Shown here one piece after another: positions 24,421-34,846 of a DNA stretch of 64,000 nt. The first letter of the stretch is position 1; the number at the start of each line of letters is the position of its first letter. The position numbers were made by a program, and so were the translations under genes. The DNA is taken from positions 558,001-622,000 of the forward strand of contig NW_024104349.1 of assembly GCF_003945595.2 (NCBI RefSeq), written 5' to 3'. The notes under the pieces were generated by a model. The model made no database searches, was not told the DNA's origin, and worked only from the letters and a program-made list of their open reading frames with translations. This DNA is from Pipra filicauda. Its lineage: Eukaryota; Chordata; Aves; Passeriformes; Pipridae.

Positions 24421-25842
24421 AGCGACCTAATGAAAACTAGACAAATAGTCCTGCATTTAATATATAGTTTCCACCAATTCATGCTCCTTTTGTTAGGAAC
24501 AATTCCAGTCTGTATTGGAAAGAGACAGTTAAATATAAAGAAATCATTTCACATTGACAAGCAAGTTTCAGATTAAGAAGCCAGGGGAAGTTTATGAAAG
24601 AAAAGAGAGCTGCCTTCGGATAGGTAAATTTCCATTCCCTGACCTCACATTCCTTCAACTTTGCAACAAAAAAAAGGGGAAAAAAAAAAATCTGATGCCT
24701 GAACAAATAGTCAAATGGTAATTGGGAAAACTGAATAAGCATCTGTGTTATGAAATGCTGGGATGCAAACAGCCACAAGTAAACCAGAAACTTTGAAAGG
24801 TCTGTGAAAGAACTGCAGCAGAAATAGGAGCAACATGAAACAATTTACAAACACAAAGCTATACCTGCAGGCAAACGTTTATCTAAAGGAACAGAATGTT
24901 CTGCTATTTGGAATCTCATAGGAGAATGCATCCTGTAAAAACACAGATACTTTTCCAAGATTTAACCGGATCAGTAAAGCCAACCCACCGTGTTATGCAG
25001 CATTTCTAATATGTGGCCAATGTTCCTAAACTAAAATAAAACCCAACGTAAAATAAAGGCAGATTTCCTCCAAGAAAACAAATCACACGTGTTGAATTGT
25101 AATAAACAACATACTGTCAAAACAGTGTTATTTAAAACAACTGACAACACTTCCACATTCGCTGCTGCTTTGACACACAAAGTACTGAATGGATTTTGAG
25201 AGTTATCAGTCTATCAGTCACCCTGGGAGATTTATTGCACTCAAGTCAAATAAAACTCACAGAACTGTTTAACTCTTGATCTTCTAGACTCTGCAGAAGG
25301 GAAAGGAGAGGGAAATTAGTCTGGGAAAACAGGTAGGCTCTCTGAAGCAGAACTTTAGCTGGTGTTAACTGTCACAAGTCCCTTGCTCTCCACTCCTATA
25401 TCCATAGAAATAGTCCACAAGGATAGTCCACATCCATTTATAGTCCACAGAGATGGCACTGCCAGATGCATGTGCATAAAAAACCACACCATAAATATAT
25501 TCATATAATCAAAACACAGACATTTTGAGAGAGAGAGGTGGTAACACTCTCAAGATTTAGTGATTTTTAACTCCAGACATGAGATACCTGGTGCTAGAGA
25601 GCTTCCTCTGGCAACCACAGCCCTGGCAGGTGCCCTAAACTGGGCATCAACGTTGTTGGGTTTCACATTTCTCATGTTCCACTGTGAAAATGATGTTTGG
25701 TATCTCTAAGGGACACTGGAACAGAGCCTCAGCAGCCTGGAATTTCCCCTTTTATTCAGAAACATGGTTCTGGGTCACAACAGTAAGACTGGATTTAAAT
25801 CCAGACATAGATGAGGCCTCTAAGCTTCCAGTGACACTGGGT
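24421..25842. other. Single-copy AT-rich DNA
   Basis: No gene is seen. ATAGTCCACA recurs, with slight variation at its first bases, at about 25410, 25423 and 25440, a small local triplication. An A-rich stretch lies at about 24667-24690. Confidence 0.5.
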
Positions 25843-25975
25843 TAGACCACTGGAGTCAGCAAGTATGTCATGAGCTTCATTGGGCACAAGATCAGGCCAT
25901 ACCTCTCATACCTAAAACTGCTTTATTTCCTGGGAAATCCTATAGCCAGTGAAATCAGCAGGAGTTTCACCTAAA
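25843..25975. repeat. Ancient amniote repeat remnant (TTGACTTCAATGGG family)
   Basis: GAGCTTCATTGGGCACAAG followed by ATCAGGCC, and then CAGTGAAATCAGCAGGAGTT, correspond to two arms of a palindromic dispersed repeat common in reptiles and birds. The recalled consensus contains GACTTCAATGGG...GATCAGGCCC and GAAGTCAGTGGGAGTT. The copy is strongly diverged. Family name not assigned. Confidence 0.5.
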
Positions 25976-26233
25976 AACTTAACAACTCATTTTAGATCTT
26001 TTATTCCTCAATGATAATCTCAAAACAAAGCGAGCATTATCAGTGAGCCAGTCCTGCATAGGGGTAAGTGGAACTCTAAAATATTTCTTTTCCCTTTTTT
26101 TCCCTCCTTCTTTTTTTAATTGCCAAGTAACAAAAGGGACTCTTGCTGTTTGGATCACTTTTCATGAAGTAAATCTACAGACCCAGTCTTAAGAAACGAT
26201 TGTTCTCAAACTGCTTTCTGAACTAACAAATAG

Positions 26234-26257
26234 TAAAAATAAAATAAAATAAAAAAG
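26234..26257. repeat. (TAAAA)n short simple repeat
   Basis: TAAAAATAAAATAAAATAAA: about four pentanucleotide units, too short to be informative. Confidence 0.85.
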
Positions 26258-26339
26258 ATTTGCCTGTCATGGGAGTTGGTCAATAAAATGCAACAGTGTT
26301 TATTACAACATTTAAAGTCTGTGATTAAGAACACCAAAA

Positions 26340-27780
26340 GGCCTAAACTAGAAAGAGTTTTAGCCTGTAATTTCCCTACAGTCCTGGCCTGTACTTCCTT
26401 ATGAGTTAGCTCAGCAGGGCTTTTCTTCCATGTCCATCATCAGCTTGTAATTATTGCCATTCTCAAAGCTATGCCAGATGGGCTCTTTAGAAGCCGGCAT
26501 GCAGCTTGTTTATGAGAGAGTGAGCTGTAATATTACTCTACACAGAGACCTATCTGGTCCCAGTCAAAGAGCCATCGTGTTCCCCCCTCCCCATCCCTCC
26601 TCGCTCTCCCGGCTTCCCTGGACAAGCCCCTCGGTTTCAGCTTCCCCCTCGGAACGGGCACGGCGTGGGGGATATTCTGTAACCCAGAGGCTGAACTCCA
26701 TCTCTCCCTGTTCCCTCCCTGACAAAGGTGTGTGGAAACGGCGCAGCCCGGGCCAGACGCTGACTTTGGGGACACTTCCCCTCTTTCTCCCACTTCCTTC
26801 CTGCTCTCCGAGCTTGTTTCTCCCTTTGGGCGAGGGCTGAAGTTTGGGGACTGGATCTCCCATCCCAGGGCGAGGATAAACATTCGTGGAGAGGTTGAGG
26901 TTAAGCAGTCGTGCAGGGAACGGCGAGAGGGAACAACCCCGAGTTCATCTCGTTAGAGGCGGTCAGCGTTAGATATCTGGGAAGGCCAAGACAGTGCTTC
27001 TATCAGTAGTTAATGAGGCAGGACTTGCAACAGATAGCCACTTTTAACTTACAAAAGCTTTTAGATGTCTCTGTTTACTTTGATCCATTTCAGTTCATTT
27101 GAGCCTTTTTTCTTCCCCCCCCCCTTTTTTTTTTTCTCCAAAGCTTCCCCCTCCCCGCAGCCACCACAGATAAACTGCCTTCCCCCTTCTCCCCCCACCC
27201 TTAACTCAAACAATAGTATCATTTACCAACTTTTATACTTAACAAGTTTGAAGATCTTTAGTCAAGTTCTGCTACAATGGCATAAAGAAAAAACATGGCT
27301 CTTGAGAGCACCCTCATAAAGAGAGAGGGAGGGGAATCTGGCTGCAGAGCCGTAATTAAAAAATCCGACTGCCGAAAGATAAATGAAAGGAAGGGGGGGT
27401 GGGAATAACAGGAAAGGCTGCATTTTCAGGAGAGATTTAAAGTTATTTGTTCCTGATTGGGGGAACTGCTCATTCTTTTATCCCTTGTTATTTTATCCAT
27501 GTGATGCCAAAAGAACTTTCTTTGTTAAAATGTTCTCAGAACGGATAAAACTAATTTGCTGGAATGTGAAATAATCCAGAAAGTAAGAGGACTGTGCCTA
27601 ATGTTCACAGACTGAGAATGGCAAATTAACCGGCCATGGTTTCCAGTCCCTGGGGCACAGGACTGGAATTTAAAGCTTCCGAAGAGAGCCCTGGTGCTAA
27701 TGGATTTGCATGAAACTTGGCATGCTAATGGAGATTGTCTCTTGTAATGAGCTTTTAATTAGGTCTGCTTGGTGCTTGAC
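26340..27780. promoter_or_regulatory. Candidate conserved non-coding block around a CpG-rich core
   Basis: Both flanks look constrained. The left side (26340-26580) has TTGTAATTATTGCCATTC. The right side (27580-27780) has ATTTGCAT at 27704-27711, GGCATGCTAATGGAG near 27719 and TAATTA at 27756-27761. The centre is a GC-rich, CpG-retaining segment listed separately. Homopolymer slippage (10 C then 11 T) occurs at 27115-27135. Judged from texture; the target gene lies outside the window. Confidence 0.45.
26581..26980. promoter_or_regulatory. CpG-island-like segment without a gene
   Basis: I count 22 CpG dinucleotides in these 400 bases (for example CACGGCG, AACGGCGCAGCCCGGG, ACGGCGAG). The composition is clearly GC-richer than the flanks, so the observed/expected ratio is roughly two-thirds, near the usual island threshold. 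Overlapping open frames run on both strands (26454-26840 plus, 26533-26883 minus), as GC-rich DNA often allows, with no known domain. It could be an orphan CpG island, the start of a non-coding transcript, or a poised enhancer. Confidence 0.5.
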
Positions 27781-28682
27781 CTTCTTGTAATATGGGGCCA
27801 CTCCTCAGATGACAGCATTTCTAACCCACAGGTGTGGAAAAACAGAGCCTGTAAACAGACAGGACTTCCCTCCCCAGCATTCCCCAGATGTTGCCACTTC
27901 TTCCTCTCGGGTTGCTCTCCTCTTCATCAGTCATTATTCCTTCCCTCCTGCGAACATCCTTGCTTCCTCGATTATTATTTTGAAGGAGATTTTAAGTCAG
28001 TTGTTTTCGTTTTCTTGTCTGTTTAAAGATAATATTCCCTCCCAATTGGAAAACAAAACAAAACCAGCCACAGGAAGCTGATGTTGTAAGTACACACGGG
28101 CAGCCACAGCATGGCACAAGGATGGCTCATGGATTCTAAGAGTTCTCCAGATTCCCACTGTCCTTCCAGAAAATAAATGTGGGGAAAAGCCTTTCTTTGC
28201 TAAACAGGCGGCCGAAACAGCCATTTCTAGACAGACACATGAGCCCAATTACCGAGGCTGCGCCGCCCTCAAATAGCCCTGAACACAAGTGTATGTATTT
28301 TTGTGTTTTCATATCCCACCAGAAAGGGTTTCTTACCCCTCGCTGTGGCTCTCTGAGTCACCACTCCTGCCTTTCATGCTCACAGGGTGCCCTTCAAACG
28401 CTGCCAAGATGTGGTAACGTGCTGGAAGGCAGCGCCTTTTGGGAACTGTGTGAATCACTTCTCACAGCATCAAGCTCTCACAGTGGAGGCTACCAGCGAC
28501 CACGCTTTCCCAAATGCTCCAAATCCTCTCCCAGACCTTACAAATCTGGGTGTGAACCATCTGAATACGTCGCTAAAGGACAAGGGATGCCAGTAAATAA
28601 ACATAAATCCTTCTCTCGCAGCGGCCTCTGCCTGTTCCCCTGTTTAGGAACACAACCAGCAGGCAACCTCAGAGGATACATA
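27781..28682. other. Single-copy non-coding DNA
   Basis: No supported gene. A 172-codon plus-strand frame (28179-28697) has no recognisable domain and runs into an ancient CR1 tail. Confidence 0.5.
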
Positions 28683-29001
28683 TTCATGGATTCATAGAGT
28701 GTGAGGCCAGCAGAAACCATTAGATCATCCAGTGTGATTTCCTATATATCACAGGTCATTAACTTTCACTGGGTTACCCCTGTGCTGAACCCAATAATTC
28801 GTGTTTGACCGAGTGTCGCTCGCTGCTGCCTGACACGAACCTTCCACAAAGGCGGCGAGTCTTCGTGCGACGACTTCAAAAGATGGACAGTCTATCAGGC
28901 CTTTTGCTACAGTCTTTGGGTTCTTTAATTATTAAATACCCCTCTCATTAAAAAAGGTCCCATTTTCAGTTCAAATACATCTCGCTTCCAGCCAGCAGGT
29001 T
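28683..29001 (-). mobile_element. Ancient reptile-type CR1 3' remnant
   Basis: Reversed tail: TTCATGGATTCATAGAGTGT, GAGGCCAGCAGAAACCATTA, GATCATCCAG. This is the turtle/crocodilian CR1 end that reads GGCCAGAAGGGACCATT...GATCATCTAG. Weaker similarity continues through TTAAATACCCCTCTCATTAA and ends near CTTCCAGCCAGCAGG (recalled consensus CTTCCAGCCATTGG). It differs from the avian tails and is far more diverged, so the insertion probably predates birds. The section 28800-28870 keeps unusually many CpGs for such an old repeat. Confidence 0.75.
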
Positions 29002-29979
29002 TCTCCAATAAATTTCTCCAGTGGCATTTCTCCAATAAATTAAAAAGCACTACAAGTGTTTTATATCTGTGAAGGTATTTGTACTCTGAGATAATTAACT
29101 ATCAACCTTACTTTGACAAGATAATCTAATTCAAATTAGGACATCCTTGCTTAATTTATACCTGCTGGGAGAGATTCAGAGCAACAAAAGTGAAAAGGCT
29201 CTGAGGAACAAAATCTGGAGGAAGGTTATTAAAGTCACTTCAGATACCTCCACAGGAGATATCCACCTCTGAGCTTGCCAGGGAAACAAATGAAATAGAT
29301 AATTTAGGGAACATACAGCCTGAGTTGGTTTAGGCAACTATGTTTGCAAGAGACTGAAACATCACAGATCTCTTCAATCTTTATTTTGGGAGTTAGACAA
29401 GTAGTTGAGGTGTAAAGAACTTGTGTTAACACCTGCACGTGGCCTCAGTGTCATTATTAACATCCAAGTAAAAATTATCTCTCTTCATAACAATCTAATT
29501 CATACCAAACCGAAACTGAATAAAAGCTCTTTTCCTCTTTAACCTTACACACAAGGGTAGAAAACCCTGAAGTGCCTTCCTAAACACCCTGGCTCTATCC
29601 AAAATAACTCTTAAAACCTTACTACTGCCAAAATATGAAGCTTCCCTTCTTTCCTGAAGCAAGGGCTTCAGATGGAAAATCTGAAATTGAGTATTATAAT
29701 TTAAGCAGAATTCAGATGCTCCTCTTGGCAAATGCTTCGGATGAAGATAAAGGACAAGCACAAGACAAGTTTGTCTTTGTGGAGTGAGTCATGGGAAGAT
29801 CAGCTGTCAAGGCCTACAACTCATTCGGTTCTTCTCACAGATGTTTTTACAATTAAGAAAAGTGACTTGAGTGTCACGTGGGAAAAAGAATATTCCCTCA
29901 GGATTCATCCATTAACTGTGTCAGCAGTACCCCAAACCCCACATCAGAGCATGTTCCCTGCCTGTTGACAACACAATAA
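29002..29979. other. Single-copy non-coding DNA
   Basis: No gene or recognisable repeat is seen; small frames only. Confidence 0.5.
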
Positions 29980-30170
29980 AGAATGACTATTTACCATATG
30001 GTAATTATAGTTCAAGATGTGTCGTCCACATGGATTCTACTTCGGCTTCTCATGTATCCATACAGGCTCTTGGATAGCAGTGCCTGTGGAAACATCTTTA
30101 TGGGTGGATTTGTATTTCTTGTGTCTTCAGGTGAGCTACCACGACCACAAAATACTTGGTGAATGCCCCA
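29980..30170. repeat. Possible ancient reptilian dispersed repeat
   Basis: A 14-base perfect palindrome TTACCATATGGTAA (29991-30004) leads into AGTTCAAGATGTGTCGTCCA and ATGGATTCTACTTCGGC. This resembles a repeat I recall from turtle genomes (TTCTTC(A/G)AGATGTGT(T/G)GTCC...GTATTCCACT). I cannot name the family and the similarity fades by about 30110. It may instead be coincidence. Confidence 0.35.
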
Positions 30171-32219
30171 GGGCAGTGAAAAGGTCAAAGAGGAAAATCC
30201 ATAGTTGAATCCTAGTGAGACATCCTTATGGATGACTCGAGGCACTTTCTGTAAAGCGAAGGAACAAGCAGATGAAAGACAGTATCTTACCCCCAGCTCT
30301 GTAATGAGGTATTGGGGAGGAGTGTTGAAAAGCCATGGAAAGTTGTTGAGATATTCAAAACCCAGGAGGGGATGGTAAATCTTCTTTTTTTTTGCAGGTG
30401 AAAAAACAGCAGGAATGAAGGAAAAAAAAAAACCCAACGTGTCCCAATTGTAAATTCCAAGGACATCTCCTCTGGATGTGTAAGTTATAGTAGAACCTAC
30501 AGAGGTGAGATCCAGGAACAAGCTATGGAGAGATTTTGTGCCTATCACATTGCTAAGAGTTCATGTACAAGTAAGGAACTGTTTCTTCTTTTCCCAGTTA
30601 TTATTAATCCCAAATATACTCCTCTGCATACCCTCAAGTGGCTATAAAATGTTTTTCTCAAGTCTCTTGTAGCTTGGATGCTTGATATGACACATATGAA
30701 TGTATTAAAATTGACAAATGATGCAAATTGGAATTTTCCACCAGAATTTTTCTCCCCAGATGGTCTAAGTCCTCCTGGTGAAGAAGCAGGAATGCTTCTT
30801 GGAAGTCTGACAGGTAACATCCACTCTAGATACACAGGGAAGACAAAATCAAGATTCCCAGTCCTGAAAAGGTGTGATGGGTCCTATTTTCCAATAAACC
30901 ACATTGGACAGGAACTAAACTGCATAATCCAGTTACATAAAGTGATGGTGTCTCATATATCCAGTTTATTAAACTTGCTCCTGGTCTCTCATGTTTCACA
31001 CTTCCAGCAAAAATAAGTGATGTAGTTACTACCTGAACACTTAAGGTGGAAATCTGTTAATTTGTTGGACAGGAATTCAGGATGAGTCTTAATAAAATGT
31101 CTTCTTGTGAAAAAAACCACCAAGATGAAAGAGATCTACCATTAGTGATTTTCCCTCTACTCTTCCCTGTTACTACTTAGGAGAAATCACAATTGCTGGA
31201 CAGTTGAAAAAGAGAACAGAAGGGTAACAAGTAAAAAAAAGGTCTCGTGAGCATAGTCAGAATTCAAGAAAAGCTCAGAAGAAAACAATTTGCAGGTAAA
31301 TAAGTCCTCTTGAAGCCTCTTTTTAACAGGGGTGTGAAAATGTTGAGCATTCCTCAATTCTCCAAAGGCTCACCACCATTTCAGCAGGTATCCTCAGACG
31401 TTTGGAATCTGCCTTCTAGATGGAAACAGCAGATGACAACAGGCCTGGAGAGAAAATTGCATTTATTTATCTTCAAGGTACACTGTTCCAATCTTTCCAG
31501 CTAAGGAGGATATTTTATGCACTTCAAGAACAGGCTGACTTTGCCTCAATGAAATTAGCAACTTCCTGGATAAATTGTGGAATGGAAACAGTGTAAATGG
31601 GGATACAAAGTTCAGCCATGCTATGGTGACATCACATCCTCAGTGAAAAGAACCAGCATTTGGTGGATCATCACTTTTTGCAGCTCAGAAAACCAATACT
31701 GTTTTGGCTAAAAAAGACTCTCCAAATCTTCTTAGCGTGTTCTCGTGCCAGCATTCTGAATTAGGAGGAGTTAGAGGGAATGTGGATAGCATTTCCAGCC
31801 TCCACAGGGAGAAGTTTCCAGCCTCCACTGGTGAAAGAGGCCAGGATACAATCAGCTAAAAGTTTAGTCCCTAAACAGAAGTTATATTTTCTGTTACCTC
31901 CAATTGCAAATACAGGTGCATCTATGAACTCTTTTTTCAAGATTATTGACCATATTGTCTAATTTCTCAGGGGCCACATCCTTTGAACTTCTTTATGGGG
32001 TGATCTCACAGAGACCTTCTGCCCTAGAAAGGTGACAAACTTAAGAGATTGTGCTGACTTGAGTTTAAGGTCTAATTTGAATTTAAGGTCTAACTGAATT
32101 GAAACTGCCTTCTTACCCCTGAGATTAGACCTCACTCTCCTCAAATACAAGACTATGTGTGAGTTTGAATGTCCAGTGGATGTTTGTCTGTACAGCACAT
32201 ATGGGTGAGAGCTTGAGAA
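30171..32219. other. Single-copy non-coding DNA
   Basis: No supported gene. An exon-like segment 30398-30479 lies between a strong polypyrimidine/AG acceptor and GTAAGT. Small tandem duplications occur near 31786-31822 (TTTCCAGCCTCCAC twice) and 32060-32095 (TTTAAGGTCTAA twice). Confidence 0.5.
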
Positions 32220-33845
32220 GTGTCATACTGGGTCAGAGCAAGCACCAGTATCCTTTTCCCAGTAGTGATACTAAGGAGACATCCAGGAAAGAGGAAGAAC
32301 AGGACAATCATTTATGATACTTGGCCTGAACACTGTTCAGCACCAACTGTGCTCAGCCTGGTGGATCTCATGGTTTTTCCATTTAGAAACACCTTACAGA
32401 TCTCTCTTCCAAATAGTTGGACAAACACCCTTAAAACTGTTTGCATCCATCTACGCATCCTCTGACAAGGAGCTCCAGGGATGCCCCACCCTTCTCTTCT
32501 GCCTGGTTTGAACAGGACTCCCAGTAGCTGAATTAGCTCCCATTGCCCTCCAGCTCTCAGACTGATCCACAAACAATTGATCCCCATGGATACCCTCTGC
32601 ACCAGCCAGTCTTGACAGCTTTTCCAGGCTGACAAATGACAACCACCATCCCGGTCATTTAGCAGCCCTGTTCTTCTACTCGGAAGGTTCCTGAGGGAAT
32701 GGCTGGAGCTGTGCCAGGGGGTGGTTAGGTCGGATAAGAGGAAAAGGTTCTTCCCCCAGAGGGTGGTTGGGCACTGAACAGGCTCCCCAGGACGGTGGGC
32801 ACGGCCCCAAGGCTGCCAGAGCTCCAGGAGTGTTTGGACAAAGCTCTCAGGGACAGGGTGGGATTGCTGGAGTGTCTGTGCAGGGCCAGGAGTTGAACTG
32901 GATGATCCTTGTGGGTCCCTTCTAACTCAGGATATTCTATGATTCTGTGATTTCAAGATGAGGGTCCAGAATTGCACACCATACTGAACGAGTGGGCAAT
33001 AAATTGATTTATAGAACAGATCTTCTCTTTTTCTGTGCACTCCCTTCCTAGTAATTCCTAAAATATGATTTGGGGTTTTTTGAGTGCTATCAACCACTGT
33101 ACTGACATTTTCATAGAAGTATCCAAGAAAACTAGTGACCATTGCATCTTTCTCCTGCATGGCAGCAGTGAGCTGAAAGCTCCTCACTTTACACATGAAG
33201 CCCAGTCTCCCGGTGTGCATCCATTCACAGGTAGGTCTGTTGAATTTCAGCCTCTACTTTGTTGACCAATCGCTCACTTTTGCCAAGCTCTTTTACATTC
33301 TTTCCCTATCCATCAACAGCTTTATTCCCCTGACTAAATCCTGCCTCACCACCAGATTTTCTCACTGTTTTTTCTCACCTCCCCTGACCACTTATGAGTG
33401 CATTGAACAGCACAGGCCCCAGCTCAGGAATCCACTTCCCTCACTGCCAGAACTGATCATTTATTTCTCTGTCTCCTGTTGTTTCAAGTTGGTTATTTTT
33501 ATCCATGCAAGGAGCTTCTCTCCTATCCCATGGATGCTGAGTTTCATTAAAAGCCATCTGTGGGGTATTTTATGTTTAGTCTTTTGGAATTCCCAAGCGG
33601 ATTATATCCATCAGAGCACTCTTATTCACTTGTTCATTGATCCCTCCAAAGAACTCCAAGATGAGACTTCCATTCAAAGGTACCATGATGACTCTTCCCA
33701 AGTGAGTCATATTTATGCACATGTCCACTATTTTATACCAATTTGTCCATATAAACACCTTTATTACACTTCTGTAATTCTCTGGATCCTGGATAAAGCC
33801 TTTTGAAGAACTGGTGTTACATTTGACTCTCCCTATGCTGGAAAA
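32220..33845 (-). mobile_element. Ancient reptile-type CR1, RT and 3' part, split by a younger CR1
   Basis: About 1.36 kb of old CR1 in reverse orientation, with 264 bp of a younger element inside. On the minus strand LGPVLFN is encoded at 33402-33422 (the reverse-transcriptase block of VLGPVLFN type), and SNVTP at 33812-33826 matches the RT-start motif ANVTP of this family. Other matching plus-strand blocks are GTCATACTGGGTCAGAGCAA (32221), GAAGAACAGGACAATCAT, ATCCTCTGACAAGGAGCTCC (32457), CCAGAATTGCACACCATACT (32967), and TTCCCAAGTGAGTCAT near 33695. Together they keep the gene order of turtle/crocodilian CR1. Frameshifts and stops are frequent, so it is a dead, probably pre-avian copy. Confidence 0.85.
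32690..32953 (+). mobile_element. Younger CR1 nested in an ancient CR1
   Basis: Plus-strand tail with GGAAAAGGTTCTTCCCCCAG, GAGGGTGGTTGGGCACTGAA and GGCCAGGAGTTGAACTGGAT, ending GATATTCTATGATTCTGTGA, the CR1 octamer. It belongs to the same subfamily as 17533-17772. Ancient CR1 sequence stops at its left edge (...GCAGCCCTGTTCTTCTACTC) and resumes at its right edge (AGATGAGGGTCCAGAATTGC), so it inserted into the older element in the opposite orientation. The left boundary is uncertain by about 15 bases. Confidence 0.9.
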
Positions 33846-34711
33846 GACCGGGAAAGCTGGAAGCTGTAAGGCTCACACAAGTGACCCATGGAGCAGCTGT
33901 TCAGAGACTATCTTGTCTTTACAGCCCACAGAAATGCTCAGAGCTCAGCCAGACTGCTCAGCTCAGGCACCAGAGGTCTTAATTGCCATGATTGCTATTG
34001 GTCTCTGCATGGTAACTTTATTTACAAGCTCTGCAAACATCCAAAACCGTAAACCCACTGCCCTACCCAGACACTGCCAGTTTACACCCCAAATTATTTC
34101 CACTTTGCAAAAGCAGACAATGAGGGCTTTGTTCGAGAAAAAACACAAGTAAACCAACAAATAAACAAGACAAAGATAGACCCTGGGGACAAACAGTTCA
34201 GCCTGGGGCATTTACAGTGTGGTTTCTGTTATCAAGCCCAAGTGATCCTGGTAAGCAGGGCAGGGAATCTTTCTGCAGCCACCTCATCGAGGGAGGCCAC
34301 CACCCCAACACCCTCCTGTTCCTCATCATTTCCCAGCCCAGGTGCTCAGAACAGGGTTCCTGAATGATGTAGCTTCTCCTCAAAAATTAGGGTTTTTTCT
34401 AGGGTTTTTTACCCCTCCTGCTTTCCCGTTCATTCCCCTCCTTGTGACTGCGGTTCCAACACCCTCATGTTCCTTCCACACCTGCCAAATGTTTTCCAGT
34501 AACTGCATCTTCCTGCCTCACCTTGTCCATACCTTTACCCCTTTCATCCCCGAAACTAAACTACCTCATCCATTTACTTTAGTGCTTCCCAATTAGTTCA
34601 TCTCCTCAGGGTAGAGACCCCTTTCCCTTGGGCTCCCAGCATTTTAATGGTTGAGTCTTAATATTAATTCACTTTCTTTTATGTGCATTAGTGATGAAGG
34701 GTCAGACTATA
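33846..34711. other. Single-copy non-coding DNA
   Basis: No gene or recognisable repeat; ordinary short frames on both strands. Confidence 0.5.
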
Positions 34712-34846
34712 ATCACTATTTTACACATGACACTTAATCAGAGAGAATCTAAGTTACTTACTGAGGCTCACAGAGACAATCTGTCACAGCAGAAAACTGA
34801 ACCCATGGCTCCCGGGTCCAAAGGAAATGCTGTTATGATGGACCAG
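34712..34846 (-). mobile_element. MIR-like (CORE-SINE) remnant
   Basis: Reversed MIR order is visible: CTATTTTACACATGAC, then CAGAGAGAATCTAAGTTACT, ACTGAGGCTCACAGAG, ACTGAACCCATGGCTCCCGG and GTCCAAAGG. This corresponds to TTTTACAGATGAGG...GAGAGGTTAAGT...GAACCCAGG in the MIR consensus. The tRNA-derived head would be at the right end. It is heavily diverged, as expected for an insertion older than birds. Confidence 0.6.

Noticed and set aside
33195..33806. 203-codon plus-strand frame
   Set aside because: It lies antisense to the reverse-transcriptase part of an ancient CR1, so it is a by-product of that element.
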